From Hydrogenophaga sp. (GTDB taxonomy: Bacteria > Pseudomonadota > Gammaproteobacteria > Burkholderiales > Burkholderiaceae_C): a stretch of 12,466 nt of DNA. Position numbers and translations under genes: made by a program. The notes under the pieces are model-generated. The model ran no database searches, had not been told where the DNA came from, and saw only the letters and a list, made by a program, of their open reading frames with translations. Below, one piece after another: positions 1-6,891 of this stretch (the stretch's first letter is position 1; the number at the start of each line of letters is the position of its first letter). The stretch covers positions 1 through 12,466 of the forward strand of contig JAGXRS010000226.1 of the NCBI GenBank assembly GCA_018335615.1, written 5' to 3'.

Positions 1-751
1 CCACCGATTCCAGCAGCCGGCCGATGCGGCCCATTTCGGTGGCGCCCGCCGTGGCCACCACCACGCCGCGCGCCTGCCCCTGCGTGACCAGCGTGCCGGC
101 GTAGCCCATGCACAGGCGGTCGCCCAGCGCGGCGTCGGGCGCCACCGGGACCACCGACTTCTCCACCGGCATCGACTCGCCGGTGAGCGCCGACTCGTCC
201 ACCCGCAGGTTGTTGAGCTGCAGCCAGCGCAGGTCGGCCGGCAGGCTGTCGCCAGAGGCCACCTGCACCACGTCGCCCGGCACCAGGTCGGCGGCGTCGA
301 TGTCTTGCAGGCGGCCATCGCGCAGCACGTTGGCGTGGGGCGCGAGCAGGTGGCGGATGGCCTGCAAGGCCTTTTCGGCCTTGCCTTCCTGCAGCACGCC
401 GATGGACACGTTGAGCAGCACCACGGCCAGGATCACGGCGGCGTCCAGCGAGTGGCCGATCAGGGCGGTGACCACAGCCGCCGCCAGCAGCACCAGGATC
501 AACAAATTGTTGAACTGCACCAGCACGCGGCGCCACAGGCCGGGGCCCTCGGCCATTTGCAGCCGGTTGGGGCCGTGGCGCGCCAGGCGCTCGAGTGCCT
601 CGCTGTGGGTCAGGCCGTGATCGCTGCTGTCCAGGGACCGAAGCGCTTCAGCCGCCGGCAGGGCATGCCAGCCGCGGGCACGGGCCGCGGGTGCCGCTGA
701 GGCTGAGGGGTCAGACGGTGAGGGGGTGGGTGCAGGGCGGGGCGTCGTCAT
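1..751 (-). CDS. Cation-transporting P-type ATPase, N-terminal part (3' end outside window)
   Basis: Reading the minus strand from the ATG at 751 gives 250 codons with no stop before the window edge. The product starts with a Pro/Ala/Ser-rich tail of about 25 residues. Then comes a cation-ATPase N-terminal domain (about 28-80, with LTHSEALERLARHGPNRL) and two hydrophobic segments (about 82-98 and 103-121). The start of the actuator domain follows, with LVPGDVVQVASGDSLPADLR and the TGES dephosphorylation loop at residues 190-193. These are hallmarks of P-type ATPases of the Ca2+/Mg2+/H+ group, which pump cations across the inner membrane by ATP hydrolysis. The phosphorylation motif DKTGT and the ion-selecting helices lie outside the window, so the ion cannot be named. 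It is divergent from the flavoprotein fusion, with a 184-nt gap in which I see no convincing promoter or Shine-Dalgarno. Confidence 0.93.
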   Translation of the reverse strand, partial: MTTPRPAPTPSPSDPSASAAPAARARGWHALPAAEALRSLDSSDHGLTHSEALERLARHGPNRLQMAEGPGLWRRVLVQFNNLLILVLLAAAVVTALIGHSLDAAVILAVVLLNVSIGVLQEGKAEKALQAIRHLLAPHANVLRDGRLQDIDAADLVPGDVVQVASGDSLPADLRWLQLNNLRVDESALTGESMPVEKSVVPVAPDAALGDRLCMGYAGTLVTQGQARGVVVATAGATEMGRIGRLLESV

Positions 752-935
752 GAATGGGACACTACAGGAACTCGGCCATGTGTTGTCGGCCTGGCACCCG
801 AAAGCGGGAAGACTGACTGGCCATGCAGGCGACTTTTTTGATGTGCCTCAAACCAGGCACCGCCGCCCCGGGGCGTGTAAGAAAGTTCGACGGCGCCCGA
901 CTGCTGTTCACCCTCTCCCAGCTGCGACCCCCTCC

Positions 936-3239
936 ATGAAACCTGCCAAAGCCCTCGTCATCGTCTGCATTGCCCTGGCCGTGGCAGCGTTCTTCGTGTT
1001 CGACCTGGGGCGTTTCCTCAGCCTGGAGGCGCTCAAGGACAGCCAGGCGCGGCTGGCCGCCCTGCACGCCGAGCGGCCGCTGACCGTGGCGGCGCTCTAC
1101 TTCGCGCTGTACACGGTGGTGACGGCCGTGTCGTTCCCCGGCGCCGTGGTGCTCACACTGGCCGGTGGCGCCATCTTCGGCCTGGGCTGGGGGCTGCTGC
1201 TGGTGTCCTTCGCCTCCAGCATCGGCGCCACCCTGGCCTTTCTGGCGGCGCGCTTCGTGCTGCGCGACAGCATCGAGGCCCGCTTCGGCCCGCGCCTGGC
1301 CGAGATCAACCGGGGCATCGAGAAAGACGGCGCGTTCTACCTCTTCACGCTGCGCCTCATTCCGGTGGTGCCCTTTTTCGTCATCAACCTGGTGATGGGC
1401 CTGACCGCCATGCGTGCCTGGACCTTCTACTGGGTGAGCCAGCTCGGCATGCTGGCGGGCACGGCGGTGTATGTGAACGCGGGCACGCAGCTGGCGCGCC
1501 TCGACTCGCTGCGCGGCATCCTCAGCCCGGCCTTGCTCGGCTCCTTCGTGCTGCTGGGCCTGTTCCCGCTGCTGGCGCGCCGAACCATCGACGCGGTGAA
1601 GCGGCGCCAGGTCTATGCCCGCTGGGCCAGCGTGAAACCGCGCCGCTTCGACCGCAACCTCATCGTCATCGGCGCCGGTGCCGGGGGTCTGGTCTCGGCC
1701 TACATCGCCGCGGCGGTGAAGGCCAGGGTGACGCTGGTGGAAGCGCACAAGATGGGCGGTGACTGCCTGAATTACGGTTGCGTGCCGAGCAAGGCCTTGA
1801 TCAAGAGCGCCAAGCTCGCGCACCAGATGCGCCATGCGTCGAACTACGGGTTGAGCGATGCGGCACCGGCGTTCAGCTTCAAGGCCGTGATGGCGCGCAT
1901 CGCGGCCGTCATCCGCGCCATCGAGCCGCACGACAGTGTGGCGCGTTACACCGGCCTGGGCGTGGAGGTGCTGCAAGGCCATGCCACGCTGGTGAATCCG
2001 TGGACGGTGGAGATTGCGCTGAACGGTGGCGGCACGCAGACGCTCACCACGCGCAGCATCGTGATCGCCGCTGGTGCCCGGCCCTTTGTGCCGCCGCTGC
2101 CTGGCCTGGACACGGTGGGCTACGTGACCAGCGACACGCTGTGGGACACGTTCGCCCAGTTGGACGAGGTGCCCCGGCGCCTGGTGGTGCTGGGCGGTGG
2201 CCCCATCGGCACGGAACTGGCGCAAGCCTTCGCCCGCCTGGGATCGGCCGTGACGCAGGTGGAGAGGGGCCCGCGCATCCTGCCACGCGAAGACACCGAC
2301 GTGAGCGCGCTGGCCCAGGCCGCGCTACAGGCCGACGGTGTGGCGGTGCTCACCGGGCATCAGGCGCTGCGCGTGGAACCACATCCCTCCCCTGTTCAGA
2401 CCGAGCCCCCCGCCGTTCGGCCTGAGCCCATCGAAGGCCTCACGGGCGCATCGGCTGGCCTGGTGCAAAGCGGTGGTGGACGGCACGAGCAGGCGGCCGG
2501 CACCCCAAGGTGGGCAGACGCGGCCCCGACCGGTGGTGTGCTCGTCGTCGAACACGGGGGCGCCGAAAAACGCCTCCCGTTCGATCAGCTGGTCTGCGCG
2601 GTGGGCCGCCGCGCGCGGCTGGACGGCTACGGGCTGGAGGCGCTGGGCATTCCCACCCACCAGACCGTGGACACCAACGAATACTTGCAGACGATTTACC
2701 CCAACATCTACGCCGCCGGCGACGTGGCCGGGCCGTATCAGTTCACGCATGTGGCGGCGCACCAGGCCTGGTACGCCGCGGTGAACGCGCTGTTCGGGGA
2801 TTTCAAGCGCTTCAAGGCCGACTACCGCGTGATTCCCTGGGCCACCTTCATCGACCCCGAGGTGGCCCGCGTGGGCCTGAACGAGCAGGAGGCGCAGGAA
2901 AAGCGCATTCCCTACGAGGTCACCCGCTACGGCATCGACGACCTCGACCGCGCCATTGCCGACAGCGAAGCGCACGGTTTCGTGAAGGTGCTCACCGTGC
3001 CGGGCAAGGACACCATTCTGGGCGTCACCATCGCCGGCACCCACGCCGCCGATCTGCTGGCCGAATACGTGCTGGCGATGAAGCACGGCCTGGGGCTGAA
3101 CCAGATCCTGGGCACCATCCACACCTACCCCACGCTGGCCGAGGCCAACAAATACGCAGCAGGCGAATGGAAGCGCGCGCATGCCCCGCAGCGCCTGCTG
3201 GCCTGGGTGCAGCGCTACCACGACTGGAGGCGTGCATGA
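936..3239 (+). CDS. TVP38/DedA-like membrane domain fused to pyridine nucleotide-disulfide oxidoreductase
   Basis: 767 residues. I chose ATG 936 because the first membrane helix (about 5-23) begins right after it; the open frame continues upstream but encodes nothing membrane-like. Residues 1 to about 215 form a SNARE-associated/TVP38-like domain with several helices and the RLIPVVPFFVINLVMGL segment. From about 242 a glutathione/mercuric-reductase-type flavoprotein follows: GAGAGG (246-251) for FAD, redox cysteines C277-x4-C282 within GGDCLNYGCVPSK, a second nucleotide-binding loop VVLGGGPIGTE, IYAAGDVAG for FAD, and a C-terminal dimerisation domain with HTYPTLAEAN. The terminal cysteine pair of true MerA and its N-terminal heavy-metal domain are absent, so it is not a classical mercuric reductase. 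It should sit in the inner membrane with the reductase in the cytoplasm; the substrate is unknown. Residues about 482-532 look like an insertion containing an interspersed-repeat sequence. No good Shine-Dalgarno is seen. Confidence 0.93.
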   Translation: MKPAKALVIVCIALAVAAFFVFDLGRFLSLEALKDSQARLAALHAERPLTVAALYFALYTVVTAVSFPGAVVLTLAGGAIFGLGWGLLLVSFASSIGATLAFLAARFVLRDSIEARFGPRLAEINRGIEKDGAFYLFTLRLIPVVPFFVINLVMGLTAMRAWTFYWVSQLGMLAGTAVYVNAGTQLARLDSLRGILSPALLGSFVLLGLFPLLARRTIDAVKRRQVYARWASVKPRRFDRNLIVIGAGAGGLVSAYIAAAVKARVTLVEAHKMGGDCLNYGCVPSKALIKSAKLAHQMRHASNYGLSDAAPAFSFKAVMARIAAVIRAIEPHDSVARYTGLGVEVLQGHATLVNPWTVEIALNGGGTQTLTTRSIVIAAGARPFVPPLPGLDTVGYVTSDTLWDTFAQLDEVPRRLVVLGGGPIGTELAQAFARLGSAVTQVERGPRILPREDTDVSALAQAALQADGVAVLTGHQALRVEPHPSPVQTEPPAVRPEPIEGLTGASAGLVQSGGGRHEQAAGTPRWADAAPTGGVLVVEHGGAEKRLPFDQLVCAVGRRARLDGYGLEALGIPTHQTVDTNEYLQTIYPNIYAAGDVAGPYQFTHVAAHQAWYAAVNALFGDFKRFKADYRVIPWATFIDPEVARVGLNEQEAQEKRIPYEVTRYGIDDLDRAIADSEAHGFVKVLTVPGKDTILGVTIAGTHAADLLAEYVLAMKHGLGLNQILGTIHTYPTLAEANKYAAGEWKRAHAPQRLLAWVQRYHDWRRA
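2413..2438 (+). repeat. REP-like interspersed repeat inside a coding sequence
   Basis: The stretch CGTTCGGCCTGAGCCCATCG followed by AAGGC closely matches, from memory, a short repeat very common between genes in Comamonadaceae and related beta- and gammaproteobacteria (core CGTTCG..CTGAGC..GTCGAAGG). Here it is read in frame as V-R-P-E-P-I-E-G, a peptide that recurs in annotated proteins from this group as a result of such insertions. It lies within an extra block of about 51 codons (about 2379-2531) that interrupts the nucleotide-binding half of the reductase. No second copy was found in this window, so the repeat status rests on recognition. Confidence 0.6.
3226..3230 (+). promoter_or_regulatory. 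Ribosome binding site for the DUF3047 gene
   Basis: GGAGG lies 5 nt before ATG 3236, inside the last codons of the upstream fusion gene. It fixes the start at 3236, where ATG overlaps the upstream TGA (ATGA), and so implies translational coupling of the two genes. Confidence 0.75.
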
Positions 3240-4213
3240 ACACCGTGCCCCGTCCCCCTGGCGCCTGCCCTGCAGGCCACACCGCGGTCCCAACCGCTGA
3301 CGGCACCGCTGCACTCACCACGACCTGGGCCGCCACCGTCCCAACCGCTGCTTGCACCGCAGCCCCCACCACCCACCCCGCCGGGTACCGAGCAACCCGA
3401 CCGCGACACGCCCGGTTCGCCGCCCGGTGGGCCGCGCTGCCACCAGCCCTGGCGTTCGCACTGCTGGGCACCCTGGCGGCGCCCGGGGCCGCGCAAGCCG
3501 CCCCGCCCCTGCCGCCGCTGCTGCAGGCCGACGGCGCGCTGTCGCCCAGCTGGCGATTCGTCGGGTTCCCCAAGCAGCACACCGATCTGCCTCCCACCCG
3601 CTTCGAAGCCGCCACCGTGGACGGCCAGCGCGCCGTGCGCGTGGCCACCGCGGCGTCCTACGGCACGTTGGTCACCGACTGGCAGGGGACGGCACCCGGG
3701 CCGCTGCAATGGCGCTGGCGCCTGGACACACCGCTGGCCGGGGGTGCCGCGGCACCCGACATCCTCACCAAGGCCGGCGACGATGCCGCGCTCAAGGTCT
3801 GCGTGATGTTCGACCACGCGCTGGACCGCGTGCCCTTCGTCGAGCGCACCGTGCTGCGCCTGGCACGCAGCGTGAGCGGCGAGCGCCTCCCGGCCGCCAC
3901 CCTGTGCTACGTGTGGGACAGCGTCCACCCGGCGGGCACCCAGGGCGCCAACCCCTACACGCGGCGCGTGCGCTTCATCAGCCTGCAGGGGCGCGGTGCG
4001 CCACTGCAGCGCTGGGTGAGCGAAACACGCGACCCGGCGCAGGACTTCATCGAGCGGTTTGCCGACGAACTGCCGCAAGGCCGTCAGACCCCGCGCGAAG
4101 CCGTGCCGCCCATCACCCGCGTGCTGCTGGGCGCCGACAGCGACAACACCGCCAGCAGCAGCACCGGCTGGGTGGCCGATCTGCGCTGGGCGGTGGCCAA
4201 GGCGCCACCGTGA
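3236..4213 (+). CDS. DUF3047 family protein, probably exported
   Basis: 325 residues. The ATG overlaps the stop of the upstream fusion gene and has a GGAGG at ideal distance, so this start is well supported and the two genes should be co-translated. The mature part, from about residue 95, matches DUF3047 as I know it: WRFVGFPKQ, TRFEAATVDGQRAVRV, ASYGTLV, LQWRWRLD, DILTKAGDDAALKVCVMFD, LPAATLCYVWD, ANPYTRRVRFI, RDPAQDFIERFADE and ADSDNTASSSTGWVADL. The family has no established function. A hydrophobic signal-like segment ending in AAPGAAQA occurs late, at about 64-88. It is preceded by about 60 residues rich in Thr, Ala and Pro that contain a 17-residue tandem repeat. No alternative Met start lies nearer the signal segment. 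The N-terminal extension may therefore be a recent expansion. Envelope localisation is inferred. Confidence 0.9.
   Translation: MNTVPRPPGACPAGHTAVPTADGTAALTTTWAATVPTAACTAAPTTHPAGYRATRPRHARFAARWAALPPALAFALLGTLAAPGAAQAAPPLPPLLQADGALSPSWRFVGFPKQHTDLPPTRFEAATVDGQRAVRVATAASYGTLVTDWQGTAPGPLQWRWRLDTPLAGGAAAPDILTKAGDDAALKVCVMFDHALDRVPFVERTVLRLARSVSGERLPAATLCYVWDSVHPAGTQGANPYTRRVRFISLQGRGAPLQRWVSETRDPAQDFIERFADELPQGRQTPREAVPPITRVLLGADSDNTASSSTGWVADLRWAVAKAPP
3287..3388 (+). repeat. Diverged 51-nt (17-codon) tandem duplication
   Basis: Two adjacent 51-nt units (3287-3337 and 3338-3388) both begin with the exact 13-mer GTCCCAACCGCTG and share further blocks such as GCACCGC. At protein level VPTADGTAALTTTWAAT is followed directly by VPTAACTAAPTTHPAGY, with about ten of 17 positions identical. 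The repeat lies in the low-complexity N-terminal extension ahead of the DUF3047 signal segment. Confidence 0.65.
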
Positions 4214-4296
4214 CATAGGCCCCGGATCGGGCAGGCACCTGGGTGGCCGGGGCCGCTGCGCCGGCGCTGCACGGCACTGCGGGCAGCCCAGGGGCC

Positions 4297-4302
4297 TAAC
4301 AT
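4297..4302 (+). promoter_or_regulatory. Possible -10 element (TAACAT) for the NDH-like gene
   Basis: TAACAT ends 6 nt before ATG 4309. No Shine-Dalgarno precedes that ATG, so leaderless transcription starting at or near the ATG is possible. No convincing -35 was found. Confidence 0.25.
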
Positions 4303-4308
4303 CGGCCC

Positions 4309-5478
4309 ATGCAACACGGCATCCGCAAACTCCTGCTGCTCGGCGCCGGCCATGCCCATGTGCATGTGCTAGCCGAGCTGGCCCGCCACCGCCCGGCCGA
4401 TCTGGACGTGACCCTGCTCACGCCCTTCGCTTACCAGACCTACAGCGGCATGACGCCCGGCTTCGTGGCCGGGCACTACACCGAGGCCGAGTGCCAGATT
4501 CCGCTCGAACCCCTGGTCCTCGCCGCTGGCGTGCGCTGGGTGCAAGGGCGATGCACCGGTATCGATGCCACCGCCCGCCGCGTGCCGTGGGCGCCCGCCG
4601 GCCCGCCCGCAGCCAACGCCACCGCCCTGCCCTACGACCTGCTCTCCATCGACACCGGCGCCGTGCTCGACCGCCGCCGGCTCGACGTTGACATGCCCGG
4701 CGCCTCCACTCACGCGCTCATCGTGCGCCCCATCGAGAGCTTTGCGCAGCGCTGGCCTCAGGTGATGGACATGGCGCGCAACCGCCCGCTGTCGATCGCC
4801 GTCATCGGCGCCGGTGCGGCCGGGCTGGAGCTGCTGTTCGCCGCCGAACACGCCGTCCGCACGCAGGGCATGCCCGGCTCGCGGTTCACCCTCGTCACCG
4901 GGGGCGCCGACGTGGCGGGCAATTACCCGCCCGGCGTGCAGCAGCGCGTGCTGCACCAGCTCAGGCGCCGCGACGTCACCCTGCTGCGCGACAGCTGCAC
5001 CGGCCTGCAGGCGGGCGCCGTGCAACTGGGCAGCGGCGCCACCCTGGCCTGCGACGTGGCCATCCTCGCCATCGGCACGCACGCCCCGCCGTGGCTGCAG
5101 GGCAGCGGCCTGGCCCTGGCCGACACCGGCCACATCCTGGTGAACGCCCACCAGCAGAGCACCAGCCATCCCGAGGTGTTCGCCGCCGGCGACGTGGCCA
5201 GCCGCGCCGACACGCCCCACCCCAAGAGCGGCGTCTACGCGGTGCGCGCCGGCCCGCCACTGGCGCACAACCTGCTGGCCGCCCACCACGGCAAGCCCCT
5301 GAAACCGCACCACCCGCCGCGCCACACGCTCAACCTGCTGAGCTGCGGACCGGGCCACGCCATCGCCAGCTGGGGCCCGCTGCACGTCGAAGGCGGCTGG
5401 GCCTGGCGCTGGAAAGACCGCATCGACCGCGGGTTCATGGCTCGCTACCGTGCAAGCCCCGCTGCGATGCGAAGATGA
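4309..5478 (+). CDS. NDH-2-like FAD/NAD(P) oxidoreductase, SelD-associated type
   Basis: 389 residues with two nucleotide-binding folds: an N-terminal FAD loop LLLGAGHAHVHVL (residues 9-21) and an internal NAD(P)H loop AVIGAGAAGLEL (164-175), then VFAAGDVAS (290-298), which contacts FAD. The N-terminal text GAGHAHVHVL...TLLTPFAYQTYSGMTPGFVAGHY is characteristic of the flavoprotein family fused N-terminally to SelD in many genomes, or encoded separately in selenium-using bacteria (TIGR03169-type, from memory). It ends in RWKDRIDRGFMARYR, also usual for that family. A role as NAD(P)H-dependent reductase in selenium supply is the favoured idea but has not, to my knowledge, been biochemically shown. 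It begins 95 nt after the DUF3047 gene on the same strand. Its TGA overlaps the ATG at 5475, a possible upstream start of the decayed nucleotidyltransferase. It is separated from selD by about 3.8 kb and lies on the opposite strand. Confidence 0.88.
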   Translation: MQHGIRKLLLLGAGHAHVHVLAELARHRPADLDVTLLTPFAYQTYSGMTPGFVAGHYTEAECQIPLEPLVLAAGVRWVQGRCTGIDATARRVPWAPAGPPAANATALPYDLLSIDTGAVLDRRRLDVDMPGASTHALIVRPIESFAQRWPQVMDMARNRPLSIAVIGAGAAGLELLFAAEHAVRTQGMPGSRFTLVTGGADVAGNYPPGVQQRVLHQLRRRDVTLLRDSCTGLQAGAVQLGSGATLACDVAILAIGTHAPPWLQGSGLALADTGHILVNAHQQSTSHPEVFAAGDVASRADTPHPKSGVYAVRAGPPLAHNLLAAHHGKPLKPHHPPRHTLNLLSCGPGHAIASWGPLHVEGGWAWRWKDRIDRGFMARYRASPAAMRR

Positions 5479-5504
5479 ATCTCTTCGTGTTTCACCCTGC
5501 AACC

Positions 5505-5806
5505 ATGCGACTTGCCGAGTTCGAGCGAGCAGCCCTCAAGCGCGCGACCGTTTCGGCGCCGGCACCTGCGTGCGCCTGTTCGGATCGCGGGTGGATGACC
5601 AGCGCAGGGGCGGTGACACCGACCTGCTGCTGGAGGTGCCCCTGTCGGACCCGGCAGAGATCGCCCGGGCGCACACCCGTTTTCTGTGCGGTGTCTGCGC
5701 TCAGATGGGCGAGCAGAAGCTGGACGTGCTGATCGACGTCCCGGGCCGGCCAATGCACCCGCCTATTTTTTGACGTCGCTCGCCGCGAGGGGGGGTGGTC
5801 TTGTGA
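5505..5806 (+). pseudogene. MNT-type nucleotidyltransferase (antitoxin), frameshifted
   Basis: The start MRLAEFERAALKRA (from ATG 5505) is in one frame. The family core RFGAGTCVRLFGSRVDDQRRG then GDTDLLLEV, carrying the GSR...GGDxD nucleotidyltransferase motif, continues in another. The shift falls near 5546 and is explained by loss of a single base. Further on, GEQKLDVLIDVPGRPMHPPIF meets a TGA at 5771-5773, after a run of six T. The family normally continues DVARREGV-, and those residues can be read in the next frame until a run of seven G (5789-5795) restores the original frame up to TGA 5804-5806. In intact MNT-HEPN pairs this protein is the antitoxin. The ancestral stop overlaps the GTG start of the next gene. 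Indels in homopolymers could partly be sequencing errors, but several in one small gene favour decay. Confidence 0.8.
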
Positions 5807-6287
5807 CGGATGCGCCCAACAAAGCCGTGCTGCGTTTGCGCGATGCCTGGCAGCAATGCCTGCGGCACGAACACCACATGTCCCATGCCTGGTCGGCGAT
5901 CGAACCCACGCTGCCTTTGACGGCTGCTGCGCTGCCGCTGCTGAACGACGAGGCCGTGCAGGACTGGGACCAGTTTGTGCTGCGCTTCACCAAACGACAG
6001 GACACCATGGTGCCCGGCTTTTCCCGGCCCTGCTGGACTATCTGCAAGTGCCTTTTGAGGACCGGTCCATGCTGGACAAGCTGCACCGCCTGGAAAAGCG
6101 GGGCTACCTGCAACAGGTTGACGAATAGCAGGTCTTGCGTGTTATCCGCAACCGGTTTGCGCTGGACGACCCTGAAGACGATGCCCTGAAGGCGGCCTAT
6201 CTGAACGAGGCGGTGGATTCTGTGCGCGTGCTGCGTTCATTGCTGGCCCGCATCGAGTCTGTGGTTGCCGACCTGCCGCGTCAGTAG
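5803..6287 (+). pseudogene. HEPN-like (HepT-type) toxin, frameshifted and with an internal amber codon
   Basis: The reading frame from GTG 5803 encodes VTDAPNKAVLRLRDAWQQCL and continues to FVLRFTKRQDTM. The family sequence then jumps frame to GARLFPALLDYLQVPFEDRS and LDKLHRLEKRGYLQQVDE. One missing G at 6009-6010 (ATGGT where ATGGGT is expected) explains the shift. In the second frame TAG at 6126-6128 stands where relatives have Trp. After it the homology resumes as QVLRVIRNRFALDDPEDDAL and AAYLNEAVDSVRVLRSLLA to TAG 6285-6287. The RNase motif RNxxxH has Leu in place of His (RNRFAL), so repairing the frames would still not give the usual HEPN active site. It overlaps the nucleotidyltransferase remnant by 4 nt (GTGA), the arrangement expected for this two-gene module. 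Confidence 0.78.
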
Positions 6288-6345
6288 CGCACCTTCCTGC
6301 CACGTATCGGCGACAAGCCCAACGGACGCCTCCCCGCCAGGGACA

Positions 6346-6807
6346 TCAGTGCTTCGCTGGCGTCGTGGCGCGCGCCGCGGCATCGAAGCCACCCTTGGCT
6401 TTCCACTCTTCCATGCCACCCTGCAGCACCCGCACGTTGTCCCATCCCGCCACGCGCAGCGCAAAGCCGGCCTGGGCCGAGAGCGAACCGGTGTTGCAGT
6501 AGACCAGCACCGGCTTGTTCTTCGGAATGGTGTGGCGCTGGGCCAGCACCTGGCGCCAGTCCATGTTCACCGCGCCGGGGATGTGGCCCCTGGCGAACTG
6601 GCCGGCATCGCGCGCGTCGATGACGAGCATCTTGTTCCACTCGTCCGCCGGGATCTGCTCGGCGAAGATCACGCCGCCGCCATAGTCCACAAACTCCAGG
6701 TAGGCCTCCATCTCGTCGATGGCGAGGGCCTTGTTGTCGGCGTGGGCCGCGGGCAGGCAAGCGAAGGCAGCGGACAGCAAGGCCGATTGAATCCAGGGGT
6801 GCGACAT
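6346..6807 (-). CDS. Periplasmic single-domain rhodanese
   Basis: 153 residues from ATG 6807, chosen because a signal peptide starts exactly there (MSHPWIQSALLSAAFACLPA then AHA, likely cut near residue 23) and GGAG lies about 6-9 nt upstream. The frame is open further upstream without plausible content. The mature part is one rhodanese domain: MLVIDARDAGQFARGHIPGA (60-79) and the active-site loop YCNTGSLS with C104, the sulfur-carrying cysteine, then VRVLQGGMEEWKAKGG. Rhodaneses move sulfane sulfur (or selenium) between donor and acceptor. A periplasmic location suggests handling of thiosulfate-like compounds or oxidant defence rather than tRNA selenation. It is the last gene of the minus-strand run, 84 nt after the HAD gene, and may have its own promoter in the AT-rich gap. 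Confidence 0.9.
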   Translation of the reverse strand: MSHPWIQSALLSAAFACLPAAHADNKALAIDEMEAYLEFVDYGGGVIFAEQIPADEWNKMLVIDARDAGQFARGHIPGAVNMDWRQVLAQRHTIPKNKPVLVYCNTGSLSAQAGFALRVAGWDNVRVLQGGMEEWKAKGGFDAAARATTPAKH

Positions 6808-6849
6808 GCGGGGCTCCGTTGGGCGGGTCCAATACGGCCCGAAGCGGCA

Positions 6850-6875
6850 AATATAAGCCAATACTGATTCAATCA
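6850..6875 (-). promoter_or_regulatory. AT-rich candidate promoter/operator upstream of the rhodanese gene
   Basis: This is one of the few AT-rich stretches among GC-rich genes. On the minus strand it holds TATATT (6855-6850) as a possible -10 and a perfect 11-bp palindrome TGATTCAATCA (6865-6875) just upstream, where a regulator could bind. A matching -35 hexamer is not clear, so this remains a candidate. Confidence 0.3.
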
Positions 6876-6891
6876 CCACCCGGCTCCCGCC

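Noticed and set aside
108..700. Plus-strand frames at the left edge
   Set aside because: They are shadows of the P-type ATPase on the minus strand, which carries TGES and typical membrane segments.
762..2225. A 487-codon minus-strand frame opposite the fusion gene
   Set aside because: The composition is His/Gln/Arg-rich with no motif, and it lies wholly under a well-supported flavoprotein.
936..3239. Mercuric reductase (merA) assignment
   Set aside because: The redox motif fits, but the C-terminal cysteine pair and N-terminal HMA domain are missing and no mer genes are nearby.
6346..6807. tRNA 2-selenouridine synthase (MnmH/SelU) because of the rhodanese domain near selD
   Set aside because: The protein has 153 residues, a signal peptide and no P-loop ATPase half, so it cannot be MnmH.
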